From Pithys albifrons albifrons (Eukaryota > Chordata > Aves > Passeriformes > Thamnophilidae), in assembly GCF_047495875.1 (NCBI RefSeq), contig NC_092475.1:14048001-14112000 (forward strand): a stretch of DNA of 64,000 nucleotides. Reading direction: 5' to 3'. The notes beneath the pieces are model-generated. The model did no database searches, had not been told where the DNA came from, and was given only the letters and a program-made list of their open reading frames with translations. The position numbers were made by a program, and so were the translations under genes. The first letter of the stretch is position 1. The number at the start of each line of letters is the position of its first letter. This document shows, in pieces, positions 24,513 through 37,180 of the stretch.

Positions 24513-24573
24513 GCAGTGCAATGGTTGAGTGGGGTTCTCCAGGTCCCTGGGCTTAGCCAGTTACCTAGAGGGG

Positions 24574-24931
24574 TGTGCTCCCCCCGCTGTTCCCCACCAC
24601 GGGGCCCCCAGGGAGCCCACAAGGACCACACAGGGACCACAGGAGAGGGACAAGAGAGAGAAAGTTTATTGCTAAAGAGTGAGAGTTTATATGGACCTTG
24701 GAAGGATCCAAAATTTACCAATGGTAAGAGAGGGGGGGTTGGCTTTGTGCCAATAGGAATAAGGGGGTTACAACCAATAGAAAGGGGCAGATAACATCCA
24801 ACCAGAACACTTTTTGTAACTTACAGACCCCCTGATACATTCCTGAGGGGTCAGTAACAGTTCTCTCAAGGAATTTTGGGAAGGAGAAGCAGTGACTTTG
24901 CCAAAAAAGACAATAGAAGCCATTTTGTACA
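24574..24931 (-). mobile_element. Second LTR-like element, minus orientation
   Basis: On the minus strand it has TATA-like CCATATAAACTC about 15 bp before TTAGCAATAAACTTTCTC, the close TATA/poly(A)-signal spacing typical of LTRs with a very short R region. The plus-strand ends TGTGCTCCCCCC and TTTTGTACA would suit LTR termini, but I found no matching target duplication, so the limits are estimates. Confidence 0.55.
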
Positions 24932-25101
24932 TTTAAACATTAAAAACCTCAGTTGTTAAGACATTAGAGGCAGCTTCTTCATTTTCTTCACAGGTCCACT
25001 TCTGGCAGGACTTTTTCCATTCCAGACATTGTAAGTTGAATGCTACAGTGCAGAGATGTGGCTGTGCCTTCCTGTGACATGGCTGTGCCTTCCCTCCACA
25101 G

Positions 25102-25263
25102 GCAATGACCTGTTCCTGGTGGCAGTGCACGAGCTGGGCCATGCCCTGGGGCTGGAGCACTCCAATGACCCCAGTGCCATCATGGCTCCCTTCTACCAGT
25201 ACATGGAGACTCACAACTTCAAGCTGCCCCAGGATGACCTCCAAGGGATCCAGAAGATCTATG
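25102..25263 (+). CDS. MMP24: MMP24 exon, zinc-binding active site (probable exon 5)
   Basis: The acceptor is CCTCCACAG; the exon completes a split Gly codon, adds 53 codons and ends TAT G|GTGAGC. It encodes the catalytic zinc motif [11 protein letters not shown] (three His ligands, Glu as general base) and the Met-turn [12 protein letters not shown]. The end of the catalytic domain follows ([14 protein letters not shown]). All catalytic residues are intact, so the enzyme should be active. It is 162 bp long and in phase with both neighbouring exons. Confidence 0.98.
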
Positions 25264-27121
25264 GTGAGCAACCCTGTCCACTACTCTGTTTGCACCAACC
25301 TTGAGTCTTAGGGAGTGGTTTATGGTTAGTGCCCAAGATTCCTGCAGCTGGTGGGTTGGATTTCCTGCCATAGCTGAGTGGGGAGCTGTTTAAACCTCCT
25401 GATCCAGAGATAAATAGCAGATGACTGTCCCAGTGGCAATATCTTTGCACATGTCAGGATGATCAAACCTCTGTGATCCCACTGGTGCTCCATCCCTCAT
25501 GGTGTCCCAAAATCAAGGAGCACTAGAAGGGGGAAAACAGGTTATTACTGTACCCAAGGTTTGTCCATTTGGAACAGCCAGTGCAAAAAAAAAGGGAAGG
25601 AATGCAAAGAGCATGGAACATCAAGGAAAGGTAAAAAGTATTTATGCACTCCTTTTTTTCTCATTTTTTAGAAAATAGGGAAAAATGTTTGAATCTGCTT
25701 AGGTCACACTTCTTTTAATCTCCAGCTGAACATGTAAAGCATGTGCCACAAAGGTACTGGGCTCAAGGAAAAGAGGGCAAAGGAGGCAAAGAGATTATGG
25801 CAGAAAACCAAGGGGCTGGAGATGTGTAGTGCCATGTGATGGGATCATGGATACTGAGGTGTGAGGACAGGGACTTGCAGAGGATTACTGGCTGAAGGAG
25901 ACTTTGGGAGCAGAGGGAAATCCACAGTCAAGGGCAGACTGAGACTAATGGCTACAGTCTGTGACAGCCTGTGAAAAACAGGTTTGGTCAAACATCCCTG
26001 ATTTCATTCTTTGGGGAAAGTACAAGTTTGACAGAGAGGTTACTTAATAAATGTAGGATAGAGCAGCTGTGCAACATTTGCAGTTGTTGGACAGCTGGAG
26101 TCAAATAGCAGCTCCCAGAACCAGTGGAGCAGATTTTATAGGAATTAGACATGAAAAAAATCCTTGGAAGGTGGTTGTCAATGGGAAGGCTGATGTTTCC
26201 AGGGGGTTGGTGCTGGGGTCATTGGCAGGTCTGACACAAGTCAACATTTGCATCACTTACCTGGCAGTCAATGTGAAATTACTGCTAAAAGAATTTGTGC
26301 CAAGACCTGTGAGACTAAAGCAGTGCAGCAAGACCTTAAAGGTCTGAACTGTATCTCAGCTGTTTGAGGTGGGTTCATCTTCATGACTGGATTAAGATTC
26401 ATTTGTTGGAGTTTGGCTGCCTGGAGGAGCCTTTCTGGGATTCCTTCTCTGACTCCTGTCTGGACAGTGGGAAAACCCAGGCATTTGTGGAGTGCAGTGC
26501 AGATACCCAAGGGAGGTCCAACATGTAAAATAACGTGGTTTGAGGCACACCCAGGGGAAACAGCTCTTCCCATGGGTGCAGCTGAAGATTTCTTCTCCAG
26601 GATGAAGTTGCTTGGCAGTTGTCCTATGGTATCATTTAATTGTGAACACTTTAACACAGTATATGCTCAGATACTCAGGATAACAGAGAGTCTGCAGAGT
26701 TTTGAAATAACGTGCTGGGGTAATAAATGTTAAACTTGCATTAGATACCATAGAGAAGTGTCAATTTTTGAAAGCTCCTGAAACGTTGTTGTGCCGTTTC
26801 TATTTCGAAATGTTGATTTAGTTCCTGTGAACTTTGACTAATCAGAAAGAAAAACCCATAATTTTTCGCTGACAGTGAATGTGCAATCAAGAAGAAATTG
26901 CTGGTTTCTCTGGTTTCAGTTACATTTTTAGAAATTGAGCAGATGAGGAGATGACAGCCAGGCTGCCTCACTTGGGGGGTTCAAGATCAGTGGGGGCTCA
27001 GCTGGGACCAGCACTCCCCAAAATGGGGCTCCTGGCACCAGGGGGGAAGTTGCCAGACAAGACTGAGCAGGGCCATTAAAACATACCAGGGTCTTCAGGG
27101 CCCTGACAGCTGGTGAGAGCC

Positions 27122-27840
27122 TGAGCTGGTCTAAAGGTAAATCAGCAGGAGAAACAAACCCAACACAAAAGAGATTATAAGGCAGAGTTACAATTTAATA
27201 ACAATATTACAAGAAATGCAGTGGCACAAACAGAAATTGTGTTTAACCCCCAAACCCAGCAGTCTAACCCACCCCCTGGGGCACAAACACAGGGGGGTTT
27301 GGTGGCCCCTGTGCTGAGCCCCACGTGGTTCCCTCGAGTACAAAGGAAAAGGAGGTGAAAAACCTGTTGGTGCAGATGATGGCACAGTCTGGTGGAGAGT
27401 GGTGGGCTCCTCCTGGCCAGGGTCTGCTCCTCCAATGAATCCCACGAGTGGTTCCCCAAGTCCCCAAAGCCCAAGATTCTGTCCCCTCAGGTGCAGGTGG
27501 GAGCCCCCAGTGCCTCCCCCAGGGCAGGGAGTTCCACACTGGGGGATCTGACTCTGGCAGTCAGGGGGGATTTTGGAATGGTTGCTGGCCCATGGGCAGA
27601 GCTGAGCCCTCAGGTGGGTGTGGAGGTGCCAAGGAGTCCCTGCAGGGCAGTTCTCCCAGCTCCTCTGCCAGGCTTCTTTCCCAGCCAGCTCCCAGCCTGA
27701 GGGCTCAGCTGTGCCCTGGGCAGCTGCTGCCAATGGGCCATTGGGAACAGTTGCTGGGCAATGGCAGAGAGGGTTTAGAATGCACAGCTTTGGTCACACC
27801 CACACAGGGATAAACTGGGCCCACCTGCTGAACTGGGACA
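27122..27840 (-). mobile_element. Solo LTR, family 1 copy A, TSD GAGCC
   Basis: A 719-bp element starting TGAGCTGGTCTAAAGG (family consensus TGTGCTGGTTTAAAGG) and ending CTGAACTGGGACA. It is flanked by perfect GAGCC duplications (27117-27121 and 27841-27845). Three more copies of the same family lie in the window (35883, 41274, 52001). I infer minus orientation because, read that way, an ATTAAA/TTATAATC poly(A)-type region lies about 100 bp from the 3' end. No internal retroviral sequence is present. It is antisense to MMP24. Confidence 0.85.
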
Positions 27841-29282
27841 GAGCCCTGCACAGCTCTCACCCAGCTGGGACAGAGCAGAGCTCAGCACTCACCCCTGTCT
27901 TGGCAGTGGCACCATAAAGTGACATTCAGCTTCAGCCACAGACTGTGTTAGGATGCTCTGTGTGCAATATCATGGGCTTAACATTTTAACTCAGCTTGAA
28001 AGAAAAGCTGATGGTAATTAGGAATTTGTTTGTTGATTATTGTGGAATCACATAAGGTTCTTCTCTGAGGCCTTGGAACTGCAGTGGGCTGAGGCTGGAG
28101 AGATCTCTTGTCCTGCAGGGTGAAGGAGCAGCTTTTGCAGCAGGACCTTTGCCTCTCCTGGCAGATACTTTGACCCTTAGTACAGAGTTACAGTCCAAAA
28201 AATAAAGCTGAGTTTAAAATTAGGTTTGACTCTTATGGATCACAAAGAAAGTGTGGAAAATGCAGGTGAGGTTTCACCCTGGAACTGGAGATGGGAGAAC
28301 ATAACCCTCCATCTGACTTTCTCAGAGCTGAAATTTCCTTCTTGTAGCTTGAGCAGGAACATTCAACTGATGTGTTTTATTTCCACAGTGCCACTCTGCT
28401 TTGTTGGACCTTGGGAATGTCCAAAGCCCATCTAACCAGAGCAACTCTCCAAAAATCCAAACCTCCTGATTTCCTGCTGCTCTGACATTCTCTACAGTGC
28501 AGCAGCAGGTGCTCAGTATGGATTATTTGGGAACCTACTATGAAAAATCAGTCACAGAGCCACTGTCTTACATGTAGCATCCTTTTTAAAAAACAAAATC
28601 AATTAAAATTTCCAATTTTTCATTCCACTGAAGTTACTAGAATGAAGAACAGAGGGTCTGCTAAAGCTTCAGTCCATTTTGTTTCCTTCTTTTGAGAATG
28701 ATGTGTTTCAAATGTATCTTGTGCTGCCTCTCTGATTATCCATCAGAAATGTCTAGATCTGTCATTTAATGATTTGCTGAATCTTAAAGTTATTCTCTGC
28801 TGGATTTATTTCAAAGTTCACCTAAAGATACAGTAGGTGATGTGAAATCCTGTTTGTGATTCATGCTGATTGGTGTCAGGTCAATGTTTAAAATGTTTTT
28901 TCCACTTTTTGCTCCCTGTGTGTGACAGAACAGGTGGTTGTAAGACAAGACAGCAATTTTCCCATCTCCTGGGAGGTGCTTCCTGTAGCATGTCCCCTGA
29001 CAAAATAAGGAAATATCAGGACTGTTCTTTGTGTGTATTTTTAAAAGGATCTCTCCCTCTCTTGAATGTGCCCATGTCACAAGTGATGTGTCCAGGAAGG
29101 AATTAAACTGGAAACAATATCTTGGGTATCTCTTGAGTTGCCTCCTGACTTTGGGAGTGTTGGGATCAGGGCTGCAGGGGCTGCCCTGCAGGTGGGCAGA
29201 GGGTGCTGAGCCATGGCTGTGTCACAGCCTGACCTGGTTCTCCTCTCCTGCCAGGAGGGTGCACCCAGGTGGGGTCTCCTGA

Positions 29283-29416
29283 GATGAGCTCAGTTGGTTA
29301 AAACTTGGCTGTAATAATGCCAAGGTCATGGGTTCAATCCCCTGTGTGGGCCATTGACTGAAGAGTTGGACTCGCTGATCCTTGTGGGTCCTTCCAGCTC
29401 AGAATAGTCTGTGATT
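29283..29416 (+). mobile_element. tRNA-derived SINE (TguSINE1-like)
   Basis: This is the best preserved copy here: head GAGCTCAGTTGGTTAAAAC, B-box GGTCATGGGTTCAATCCC, tail through GGGTCCTTCCAGCTCAG to AGTCTGTGATTCT. It is directly followed by CR1 sequence. Confidence 0.85.
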
Positions 29417-29417
29417 C

Positions 29418-30040
29418 TTCTCCCAGGTATCAACTGACAGGGTGAGAGGAAACAGCCTCATGTTATGCCAGGGGACATTTAGATTGGATATTAGAGGAAA
29501 TTTCTCCACAGAATGGGTGGTCAGGCCCTGGCACAGCCTGCCCAGGGCAGTGGAGGAGTCACCATCCCTGGAGGTGTTCAAAAAACGTGTAGAGGTGGCA
29601 CCTGGGGACAGTGAGACCTCATCACTCTCTACAACTCCCTGGAGGGATGTTGTACCCAGATGGGGGTTGGTCTCTTCTCTCAGGCAACCAGCAGGAGAAC
29701 AAGAGAGGCTTAAGCTCTCCCAGGGGAGGTTTAGGCTGGATATCAGAAAGAAATTCTTTACAGAGAGAGTGCTCAGGCATTGGAATGGGAGAGGGGGTGG
29801 ATTCTCCATCCCTGGAGGTGTTTAAGATGAGATTGGACGTGGCACTCAGTGCCAGGATCTGGTAATCAAAGTGGGTTTGGGTCAAGGGTTGGACTTGATG
29901 ATCTCAGAGGTCTCTTCCAACCCAGCTGATTCTGTGATTCTGTGGTTTAGTGGTGGGCTTGGCTGTGCTGGGTCAACAGTTGGACTCGATGATCTTGGAG
30001 GTCTTTTCCAACAATAATGATTCTGTGATTCCATGATTCT
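29418..30040 (+). mobile_element. CR1 LINE interrupted by a second CR1
   Basis: The outer CR1 runs from about 29418 to GGTGGCACCTGGGGACA near 29608. It resumes at TGGTTTAGTGGTGGGCTTGG (about 29943) and ends in repeated ATTCTGTGATT-type text near 30040. Between these points sits an inner CR1 of another subfamily with its own 3' terminus (TTGGACTTGATGATCTCAGA, then GATTCTGTGATTC). The order shows that the inner copy inserted into the outer one. Both are in the + orientation. Confidence 0.8.
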
Positions 30041-30539
30041 TCACATCCTGCTCTCAGTGCTGGTTTGCAGTGGGTGGTGAAGTAGCCTCTCATATAGGAG
30101 TGACCTCTGGCACTGTGCCTGGGGGCAGAGGGCTTGGCATGGTGTGCAGAGGGAACTCATGTCCACATGGCTGGTTAACCAGGCCATTACCCTCAAGGCC
30201 CTGTCAAAGCCCAAGGGAAGGTCTCCTAATCACTCAAAGATAGACCAGCCTGGAGATAACCTCAAGGATCTGGGTCATCCCAGATGTCACTGAGGATGTG
30301 TCAGCCTCACACATCTTCTGTGCAGCTTGTGGGCAGAGCTCCCAGTCGGTGTCCATAATGTATCCCTTGTGGGCTGAGGTCCAGGGCAGTCATGAAACCA
30401 CAGCAGCCCCTGGCCAAGGAACTGGACACCAGCAGCTCTAGCAACCTGGGACTAGCAGGGCACAGTTCCTGTGAGCAACCAGCACCTTCACAACCTCCAT
30501 TCCCTTTTCCCAATGGCAGCCCATAGAGATCTTTGTAAC

Positions 30540-30907
30540 CTACAGATCCTTGTAACCTCCATCCCAGTAACCTCCATCCCAAACCCTTGTGACTTCCATC
30601 CCAGATCCTTGTAACCTCCATCCCAGATCCTTGTAACCTACAGATCCTTGAAACCTCCATCCCAGATCCTTGTAACCTACAGATCCTTGAAACCTCCATC
30701 CCAGATCCTTGTAATCTCCATCCCAGGTCCTTGTAACCTCCATCCCAGATCCCTGTAACCTACAGATCCTTGTAAACTCCATCCTAGGTCCTTGTAATCT
30801 CCATCCCAGATCCTTGTAACCTCCATCCCAGAACCTTGTAACTTCTATCCCAGATCCTTGCAACTTCCATCCCAGATCCTTGCAACCTCCATCCCAGATC
30901 CTTGTAA
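30540..30907. repeat. 22-bp minisatellite
   Basis: About 16 units of CTTGTAACCTCCATCCCAG plus ATC, mixed with shortened units containing CTACAGATC. The array is AT/C-rich and unrelated to the other arrays in the window. Confidence 0.93.
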
Positions 30908-33698
30908 CCACCCTGTGTGTGTGAGATGGCTTGTGAGGAAACAGCAGAAGGACTGATGGGGACAATCTTTCTATCCATGTGGTGGCACTGCATTGTGAGT
31001 GGGACCACCAGAGCTTTGGTGTCGTGCAGAACCTGCAAACATGAAGTGTAGGACTCATCTCTGGCAGTGTCCTCTTGGAGATGGAAAGGGAATAGAGTAA
31101 CAACCAAGACCTCATCTATAGAAGCTGGAAGATCTGAGCCTTCTGGATCCATGCCCCATGCTGTGCTTGTAGGAGGAGAGGGGAAGGAAAATGCTTGGCA
31201 ATAAGAGAGCTGGATGAATGTGCCTGGTGCCACATCTCTGGCATGCTGCAGAGGTACAAGCCCCCCCTCTGCATTGCATCACTTCATTTGCACCTTTCCT
31301 GCTGTCCAGAGGTTCTGATGGACCCAGCAGGAACCAGCAGACTCCACCTCTGGTGCACCCACAGAGCCTCCTCTGCCACATCCCAGCTCTCCATTCCCAT
31401 TCTGCTGAAAAACAGGCAGAGAGGAACTGCCTGGTCCTCATGTTGTGCTTGGGCTCCACTTGACACCTGGAGGCCACTGCCAGAGGAGAGGCTGAGGGGG
31501 AGCCCACCTCTCTTGGGCAGGTTCTCAGCTCATGCAGAGCACTGCTGTGTGTTATGGCTGGGCAGGAAATACTTGTCCCATCCTACAGATCTTTCTGAGT
31601 AGAAACCTTCTGTTTTGCAGTGGAGCAGATGTCAGGCTTTTGAAAGTTTTTCCAGAGAGGAACTGGGCTGCCAGCACCACAGCTGGAGCATCCTGCATAG
31701 CCCCAGCCTCTCATCATTTGCCTTCCTAAGTCTGGGAATTCTGAACCCAGTTTCTGGCATGCAGTGCAAGGTGAAGCACCTGGTTCCAGAGCATTCCCTT
31801 TGGCTTAGAGCAAGGATTCCAGCTGTAGGTGCCTGTCTCCCATGTGAATGCTCCACCTGAGGGGAGTGTCTATGTGGAAGGGCTCCAGAAACCCTTCCTG
31901 CCACCCAGTGAGGATCAGTGGGGACCTTGGCACCTGCTGGGTGTGCAGTGGGTGCTGGGCCTTGTCCTGCAGGCTGCACTGTGCCAAGGACAGCTGGGTC
32001 ACTGCTGCAGGCTCTGCTGAAGGCCAGAGTGCTCTGTGGAGGAGTTTATCAAGTGAGCAAGGGAAATGAGTTGTTCTTGAGCTTGGAGTTTGGTGGACAG
32101 TCTCTTGTCCCTGCAGTAGCTTGTTGGCAGCTCTTTCATACAGTGTGAGCAGGGGCCCCTCTGCACTGCCCTGGAGCCTGCAGAGCAGCCAGGTGGGTTT
32201 CTCTCCCTCTCCCTGGCTTATTTGGATCATGTTTTGATTGAAACTGAGGAGCTTTGCCTGTGTACCTGGAGAGCTGGTTCAGTCCTGCTTTTAAAAACAC
32301 AAGCAGCTCAGCTTTTTACAGCCAGAAACCTCCTGTGTGCTATTCAAAGCATTACTGTAGCCTGGATGATAGTTTTGTTGTTGGAGTGGATATTAAGAAG
32401 ATCAAGGCAGGCCTTTGTTGGCAAATGGATGATTCTCTGCCCTGGGCTGTCCCCCTGGAGCCACTGGCTGTGCCATGCTGAACCTCTCGAGGTGCTGAGC
32501 CCCCAGGCAGGTGCTGGGCAGTGGAGGGAACACTCTGTCAATAGCCAGGAGGACAGTACAGTTGTGTTTTGTCCTCAACTATCGACACAGTGGCTCCTAA
32601 ATGCCTCCTCTCTCTGTGTTATCTTCACAGGTCCCCTTGGTATTGAGATGGGCTGCGACAGAGGAAGCATGAAGGGAGGAGGCAAAGTGCCAGTGGCGGG
32701 AGGCACCCTCTGAAGGTGATCTGCTGGGACCCAAAAGCTTTCTGACATTCTTTGCCTTGGTTCTGATAGAGAGGAAGAAAGTCTTCTTCTCCACACAGTG
32801 TCTGTACAGTCCCAGGAAGTTCCTTCCCTCTGGCATGCAGAGTTTTCAGCTCCAGGAGGTTTCTTTCCTGCTCCCATGGGGCAGTGGCTGCAGGGCCCAT
32901 CCCAGGGGTGGGTTTGGCTCCAGTGCTGGGGTCACACCTGGTAACCAGGTCACTGGGTTCAGGCCCTGTTGCAGAGCCATGCAATAACCTCTCACTTAGT
33001 TTTTTTCTCCATGAGGTATTTTTCCCTCTGACTGATTATTTGGAGTTCCTTGCCAGTGTGTGGCAGAGGCTGTGACTGGTGTGTGATGCTGCAGTTCTAT
33101 CAGAGGGGGTGTGAGCAGTCCCTGTGACCAATGCCTGTGAAGGCTCTGAAGGGACTCCTTGCTCACATGTTCATCTCTGCTGTGAACAGCAAACCTGTTC
33201 CAGCCTGCCTTGAGCTGCTTTGGAGGGAGGTTACTGTGATGAGAGTCTGGAAATGGGAATGACTGGTGAGCTCATGGCTCCTGATGGACAGGGTCTGTTC
33301 ATTTGCTTTCCTGCCAGGCTGTGCTCTGCAGTGCCTTAGGTCTTACAAGGGAGCATCTTTCTCCACCAAGGGACAGGCTGTGCTTCTGCTTTCCACCCCC
33401 CTAACTGTGCCCTGAATTCTGGCCCTGAGGACTCCCATGTGCTCAGTGTGCTCCTCTGCTCTTTGCTGTGGGATCAGCTCCTGCCTTTGGCCACACTCAG
33501 TGACAAAGGGAAGGCAGAAATGAAAAATAAAAACAAAAACGTGTAAGCATTTCATCCTCTCCTGTGTAAGCATGAGAGGGGGCAAGCCTTTCATCAGAAT
33601 AAATTCTAAGGCCCAGAACACATGAAAACAAGAAAAGAAGCAAAGAGAGCAAGGAAACCTCCATGGCTGGCAGGGACATGTAGTAAGAGGAATATTTC

Positions 33699-34200
33699 AC
33701 AGAATCACAGACTGTGCTGAACTGGAAGGGACCCACAGGGATAATCCAGTCCAACCCTCAGCCCTGCACATGACCATCCCCAAAAGTCACACCCTGTGCC
33801 TCAGAGCATCATCCAAACACTCCTGGAGCTCTGGCAGTCTTGGGGCCATGCCCACTGCCCTCTGGGGGAAGAGCCTTTTCCTGGTATCCATCCTGACACA
33901 GCTCCAACCATTCCCTGGGTGCTGTCACTGGTCATGAGAGTGAAGAGCTCAGTGCCTGCCCCTCCACTGCCCCTTGGGAGGATGTTGAAAGACCCAAATG
34001 AGGTCTCCCCTCAGTCTTCTGCAGCTGAACACACCAAGTGCCCTCAGTGTCCTCACACACATCCCCTCAGAGCCCTTCCCCATCTTTGTTGCCTCCTTTG
34101 GAAAGTCTCCAATGGCTTCAGCCCTTCCTTCCCTTGTGTCACCCCAAACTGCCCCACCATTGCAGGTGAGGCTGCCCCAGTACAGAGCAGAGTGAGAAGT
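33699..34200 (-). mobile_element. CR1 LINE 3' fragment
   Basis: It begins with the antisense CR1 terminus (CACAGAATCACAGACTGTGC, then GAACTGGAAGGGACCCACAG). It continues through GAGGTCTCCCCTCAGTCTTC and on towards the CR1 ORF2 end. The right boundary is an estimate. Confidence 0.75.
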
Positions 34201-34919
34201 GAAATACTTAAAAGTGAAATGACCAGGTCTGCATCCAAGCCAGCTGCAGGGCACCTGCAGTCTGTGTGGGCAGCCCTGCCAGCTCTGGGTCTCTCCTCCA
34301 GGGCAGTTTGCCAGCCCTGCTTTGGGCATGGCCAGCAGTGGATGTGGACAGGGCACAGCCTCCTCTGTGGGGCCTGGCTTGGCATCTCTCCCTGCTGCTC
34401 CAGCAAATGTTTCCATCATGCACACACACCCCTGGTGCATGTGAATCTTTGCTGTTGGGCACCATCCTGCCCATGGTGTGCAGCTGCCTGTGCCTTGGCC
34501 TCTCTCTATGTGCTGTTTCAGGGGCATTTAGAGCTCATTAAAACCCTCCCACCGGTCCCGGGGGTAGCAGGTTCTCTTTGAGCTTTCCTCTCTCTGCAGG
34601 AGCCTGGGCACTGAAGGTGGAGCTGTCCAGCACAGTGGGCAGGGTGGGCTGTGAGCAGGCAGGGCTGTGAGCAGGCACAGGGGTGGCCTTGCAGTGCAGG
34701 GACACTGAACCTTTGGGAACTCCAGGAGATGTCACATTTCCAGCAGATAAGCACATAATGCAGTCCCTTTTCTGCTCCTTACTGTCAGAGTCCCAGTTTC
34801 TTTCTGACCTGTCAGACACATTCATCAGTTCTCTTTACGTTATTGCTCCTGTCTCACAGTTTTTTCTTTAAAATAGAGGGAGAAAGGATTAATGTCATGT
34901 CTTGATCTTACTGCTCACA

Positions 34920-35015
34920 GTCACCTCAAAGTGGGGTTGGATCAAGGGTTGGACTTGATGATCTCAGCGGTCTCTTCCAACCCAACTGATGATTCTATGA
35001 TTCTGTGATTCTATG
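34920..35015 (+). mobile_element. CR1 LINE 3' end
   Basis: GGGTTGGACTTGATGATCTC followed by GGTCTCTTCCAACCCAACTG and three copies of the terminal ATTCTRTGA-type octamer. Only the last 90 bp of the LINE remain. Confidence 0.85.
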
Positions 35016-35882
35016 ATCTCTGTCAAACTCTGGTTTTCCTCTCTTCCCCTCTCAAAGTGGGGAGCTTTTGGCTTGTTCAGTTGGAATTCCAGAACTGCTG
35101 TTGGGTTGAGTATCTCCATCTGTTTGCTGTGCCTGAGAAGCAGAACCACCCCACCTTGGTAATCAGTCCCTTAGGAGCTCTGTGCTTCTCCAGAGAGCAG
35201 TTTGAGCACACTGTGACTTCCTGGGTCCCTCCCAGACAGTTGCCTCAGGCAGAGGAGTTCCTCTCCCCACTGCAGAGGGCACAGCTTTCCCTTCTCCAGG
35301 GCAGCAGAGCTCTTGAAGTGCTTTTACACACCCTGCTGTGAAGCTGCTGCCTCCCACCACACAGGGGTCAGTGCTGGAGCTGGTGGCAGTGTCCTCAAAA
35401 TAACAAATAGCGAATTGTTGGTCTGTATCAGTTAATCTGACAGTCAGAGAGGCTTTCCTGAGCCCTCTGTGGCAGCAGGAATGGTTGGGGCAGTGCACAG
35501 CAGTGTTGGCCTTTTGCAAAAGGGAGGAAACCAAAAGCTGCCCGTCCCTTTGGTTTCTGCAGCAATGCACTATGGCTGATCCCTGGCTCAGTCTGCTGAT
35601 GGGGGATCCTATCTGTAGGACATTAATTAGAGTTTTTCCAGTGTTATTTCACCAAACATATCCCCTCAAAGCCCTGGGGAAGGGAGCACAAGAGAGAAGG
35701 GGGCATGCTGCTGTTTAATGAGAGACTGCAGTGGGCAGTACATCACTGCTTATTGTGCCCCTGCTTAGGTCCCAGGCAAGCATTGCCTGTCCTCACCAAA
35801 CCTGGAAATTGCTGCCTTTCAGATTTCATTCACTCAGGTACTGTCACTGGCACCCAGTGGCATATTTGGCATCCAAAACAGG

Positions 35883-36602
35883 TGTGCTGGTTTAAAGGTA
35901 AATCAGCAGGAAAAATGAACCCAACACAAAAGAGATTATAAGGCAGAGTTACAATTTAATAACAATATTACAATAAATGCAATGGCACAAAGAGAAATTG
36001 GGTTTAACCCCCAAGCCCAGCAGTCTAACCCAGCCCCCTGGGGCACAAACACAGTGGGGTTTGGTGGCCCCTGTGCTGAGCCCCACGTGGTTCCTCCGAG
36101 TCCAAAGGAAAAGGAGGTGAAAAACCTGTTGGAGCAGATGATGGCACAGTCTGGTGGAGAGTGGTGGGCTCCTCCTGTCTAGGGTCTGATCCTCCTCTGG
36201 ATCGATTGAGTGGTTCCCCAAGTCCCCAAAGCCCAAGATTCTCTCCCCTCAGGTGCAGGTGGGAGCCCCCAGTGCCTCCCCCAGGGCAGGGAGTTCCACA
36301 CTGGGGGATCTGACTCTGGCAGTCAGGGGGGATTTTGGAATGGTTGCTGGCCCATGGGCAGAGCTGAGCCCTCAGGTGGGTGTGGAGGTGCCAAGGAGTC
36401 CCTGCAGGGCAGTTCTCCCAGCTCCTCTGCCAGGCTTCTTTCCCAGCCAGCTCCCAGCCTGAGGGCTCAGCTGTGCCCTGGGCAGCTGCTGCCAATGGGC
36501 CATTGGGAACAGTTGCTGGGCAATGGCAGAGAGGGTTTAGAATGCACAGCTTTGGGCACACCCACACAGGGAGAAACTGGTCCCACCTGCTGAACTGGGA
36601 CA
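35883..36602 (-). mobile_element. Solo LTR, family 1 copy B, TSD ACAGG
   Basis: A 720-bp element from TGTGCTGGTTTAAAGG to CTGAACTGGGACA, flanked by perfect ACAGG duplications (35878-35882 and 36603-36607). It is the cleanest copy of the family and fixes both termini. Orientation is inferred as for copy A, antisense to MMP24. Confidence 0.9.
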
Positions 36603-36954
36603 ACAGGTTGCCAACTTCTCGCTCCTTTAGTTCCCCAAAGCAGGAGCTTAGTGGTGCTCCCACCTCCCTCCTGACCAACACAGAGCCCCAACTGGCTTCG
36701 TGCAAACTCTCTCTGGGACCTCTTTCCCCTTCCCAGCCTTTCCTCTGCAGCTTGTCCTACTCAGTCCTGCATCCATGAGCTTTCCAGCTGCCCCAGATGT
36801 GCAGCTGATGTGCTGCTCTTGTGCTTCACACCACGGTGAGGTCCTGTGGCTGTGGGAGCAAACAAGAGCAACAGGAGTAAAAGTAGTACATCAGGAGATA
36901 ACTGAATACAAATATCTCTGGAGATACATTTTGAGGTGGAAATGAGTTAAGCAT

Positions 36955-37180
36955 CAGTGGACATGGTGGGAAAATATTGGGGGTAAAATCTGAGGTAACC
37001 TCTAGGGGACAGAATGGATACTTCAAGATAAACTCAGGCAATTGGTAGTGGAGAGGTAAGGAAAATTTTGGGGTTAAATTTGAGGTAATCTGTAGCACAG
37101 AGGATGAAGATATTGAGGTAAAGTAGGGAATCAGTAGTGGACAGTGTGGGAAAATTAAGGGGTAAAACCTGAGGTTTTGC
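36955..37180. repeat. Degenerate ~90-bp tandem repeat
   Basis: Three related blocks start AGTGGA at 36956, 37047 and 37136. Each contains GGAAAATWTTGGGGTWAAA-like text followed by TGAGGTAA or TGAGG. Spacing is 91 and 89 bp. Divergence is high, so this is an old tandem duplication. Confidence 0.6.

Larger units (their letters stand above)
3032..25101 (+). other. MMP24: MMP24 intron, 22 kb
   Basis: GT at 3032 and AG at 25100-25101 bound a 22,070-bp intron. It contains CR1 pieces near 3844, 9650, 10086 and 16920, a SINE at 5381, an AACTG microsatellite at 8059, the large minisatellite 19201-22952, and an LTR cluster from about 23350 to 24931. Between these elements (roughly 5.5-8.0, 8.1-9.6, 10.6-16.9 and 17.6-19.2 kb) I see only unique, AT-rich intronic DNA with frequent stops in all frames and no convincing exon. 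Confidence 0.85.

Noticed and set aside
24574..24931. Target-site duplication for the LTR-like element
   Set aside because: The left flank GAGGGG has no match at the inferred right end; a GAGGGG at 24845 is internal and not preceded by CA.
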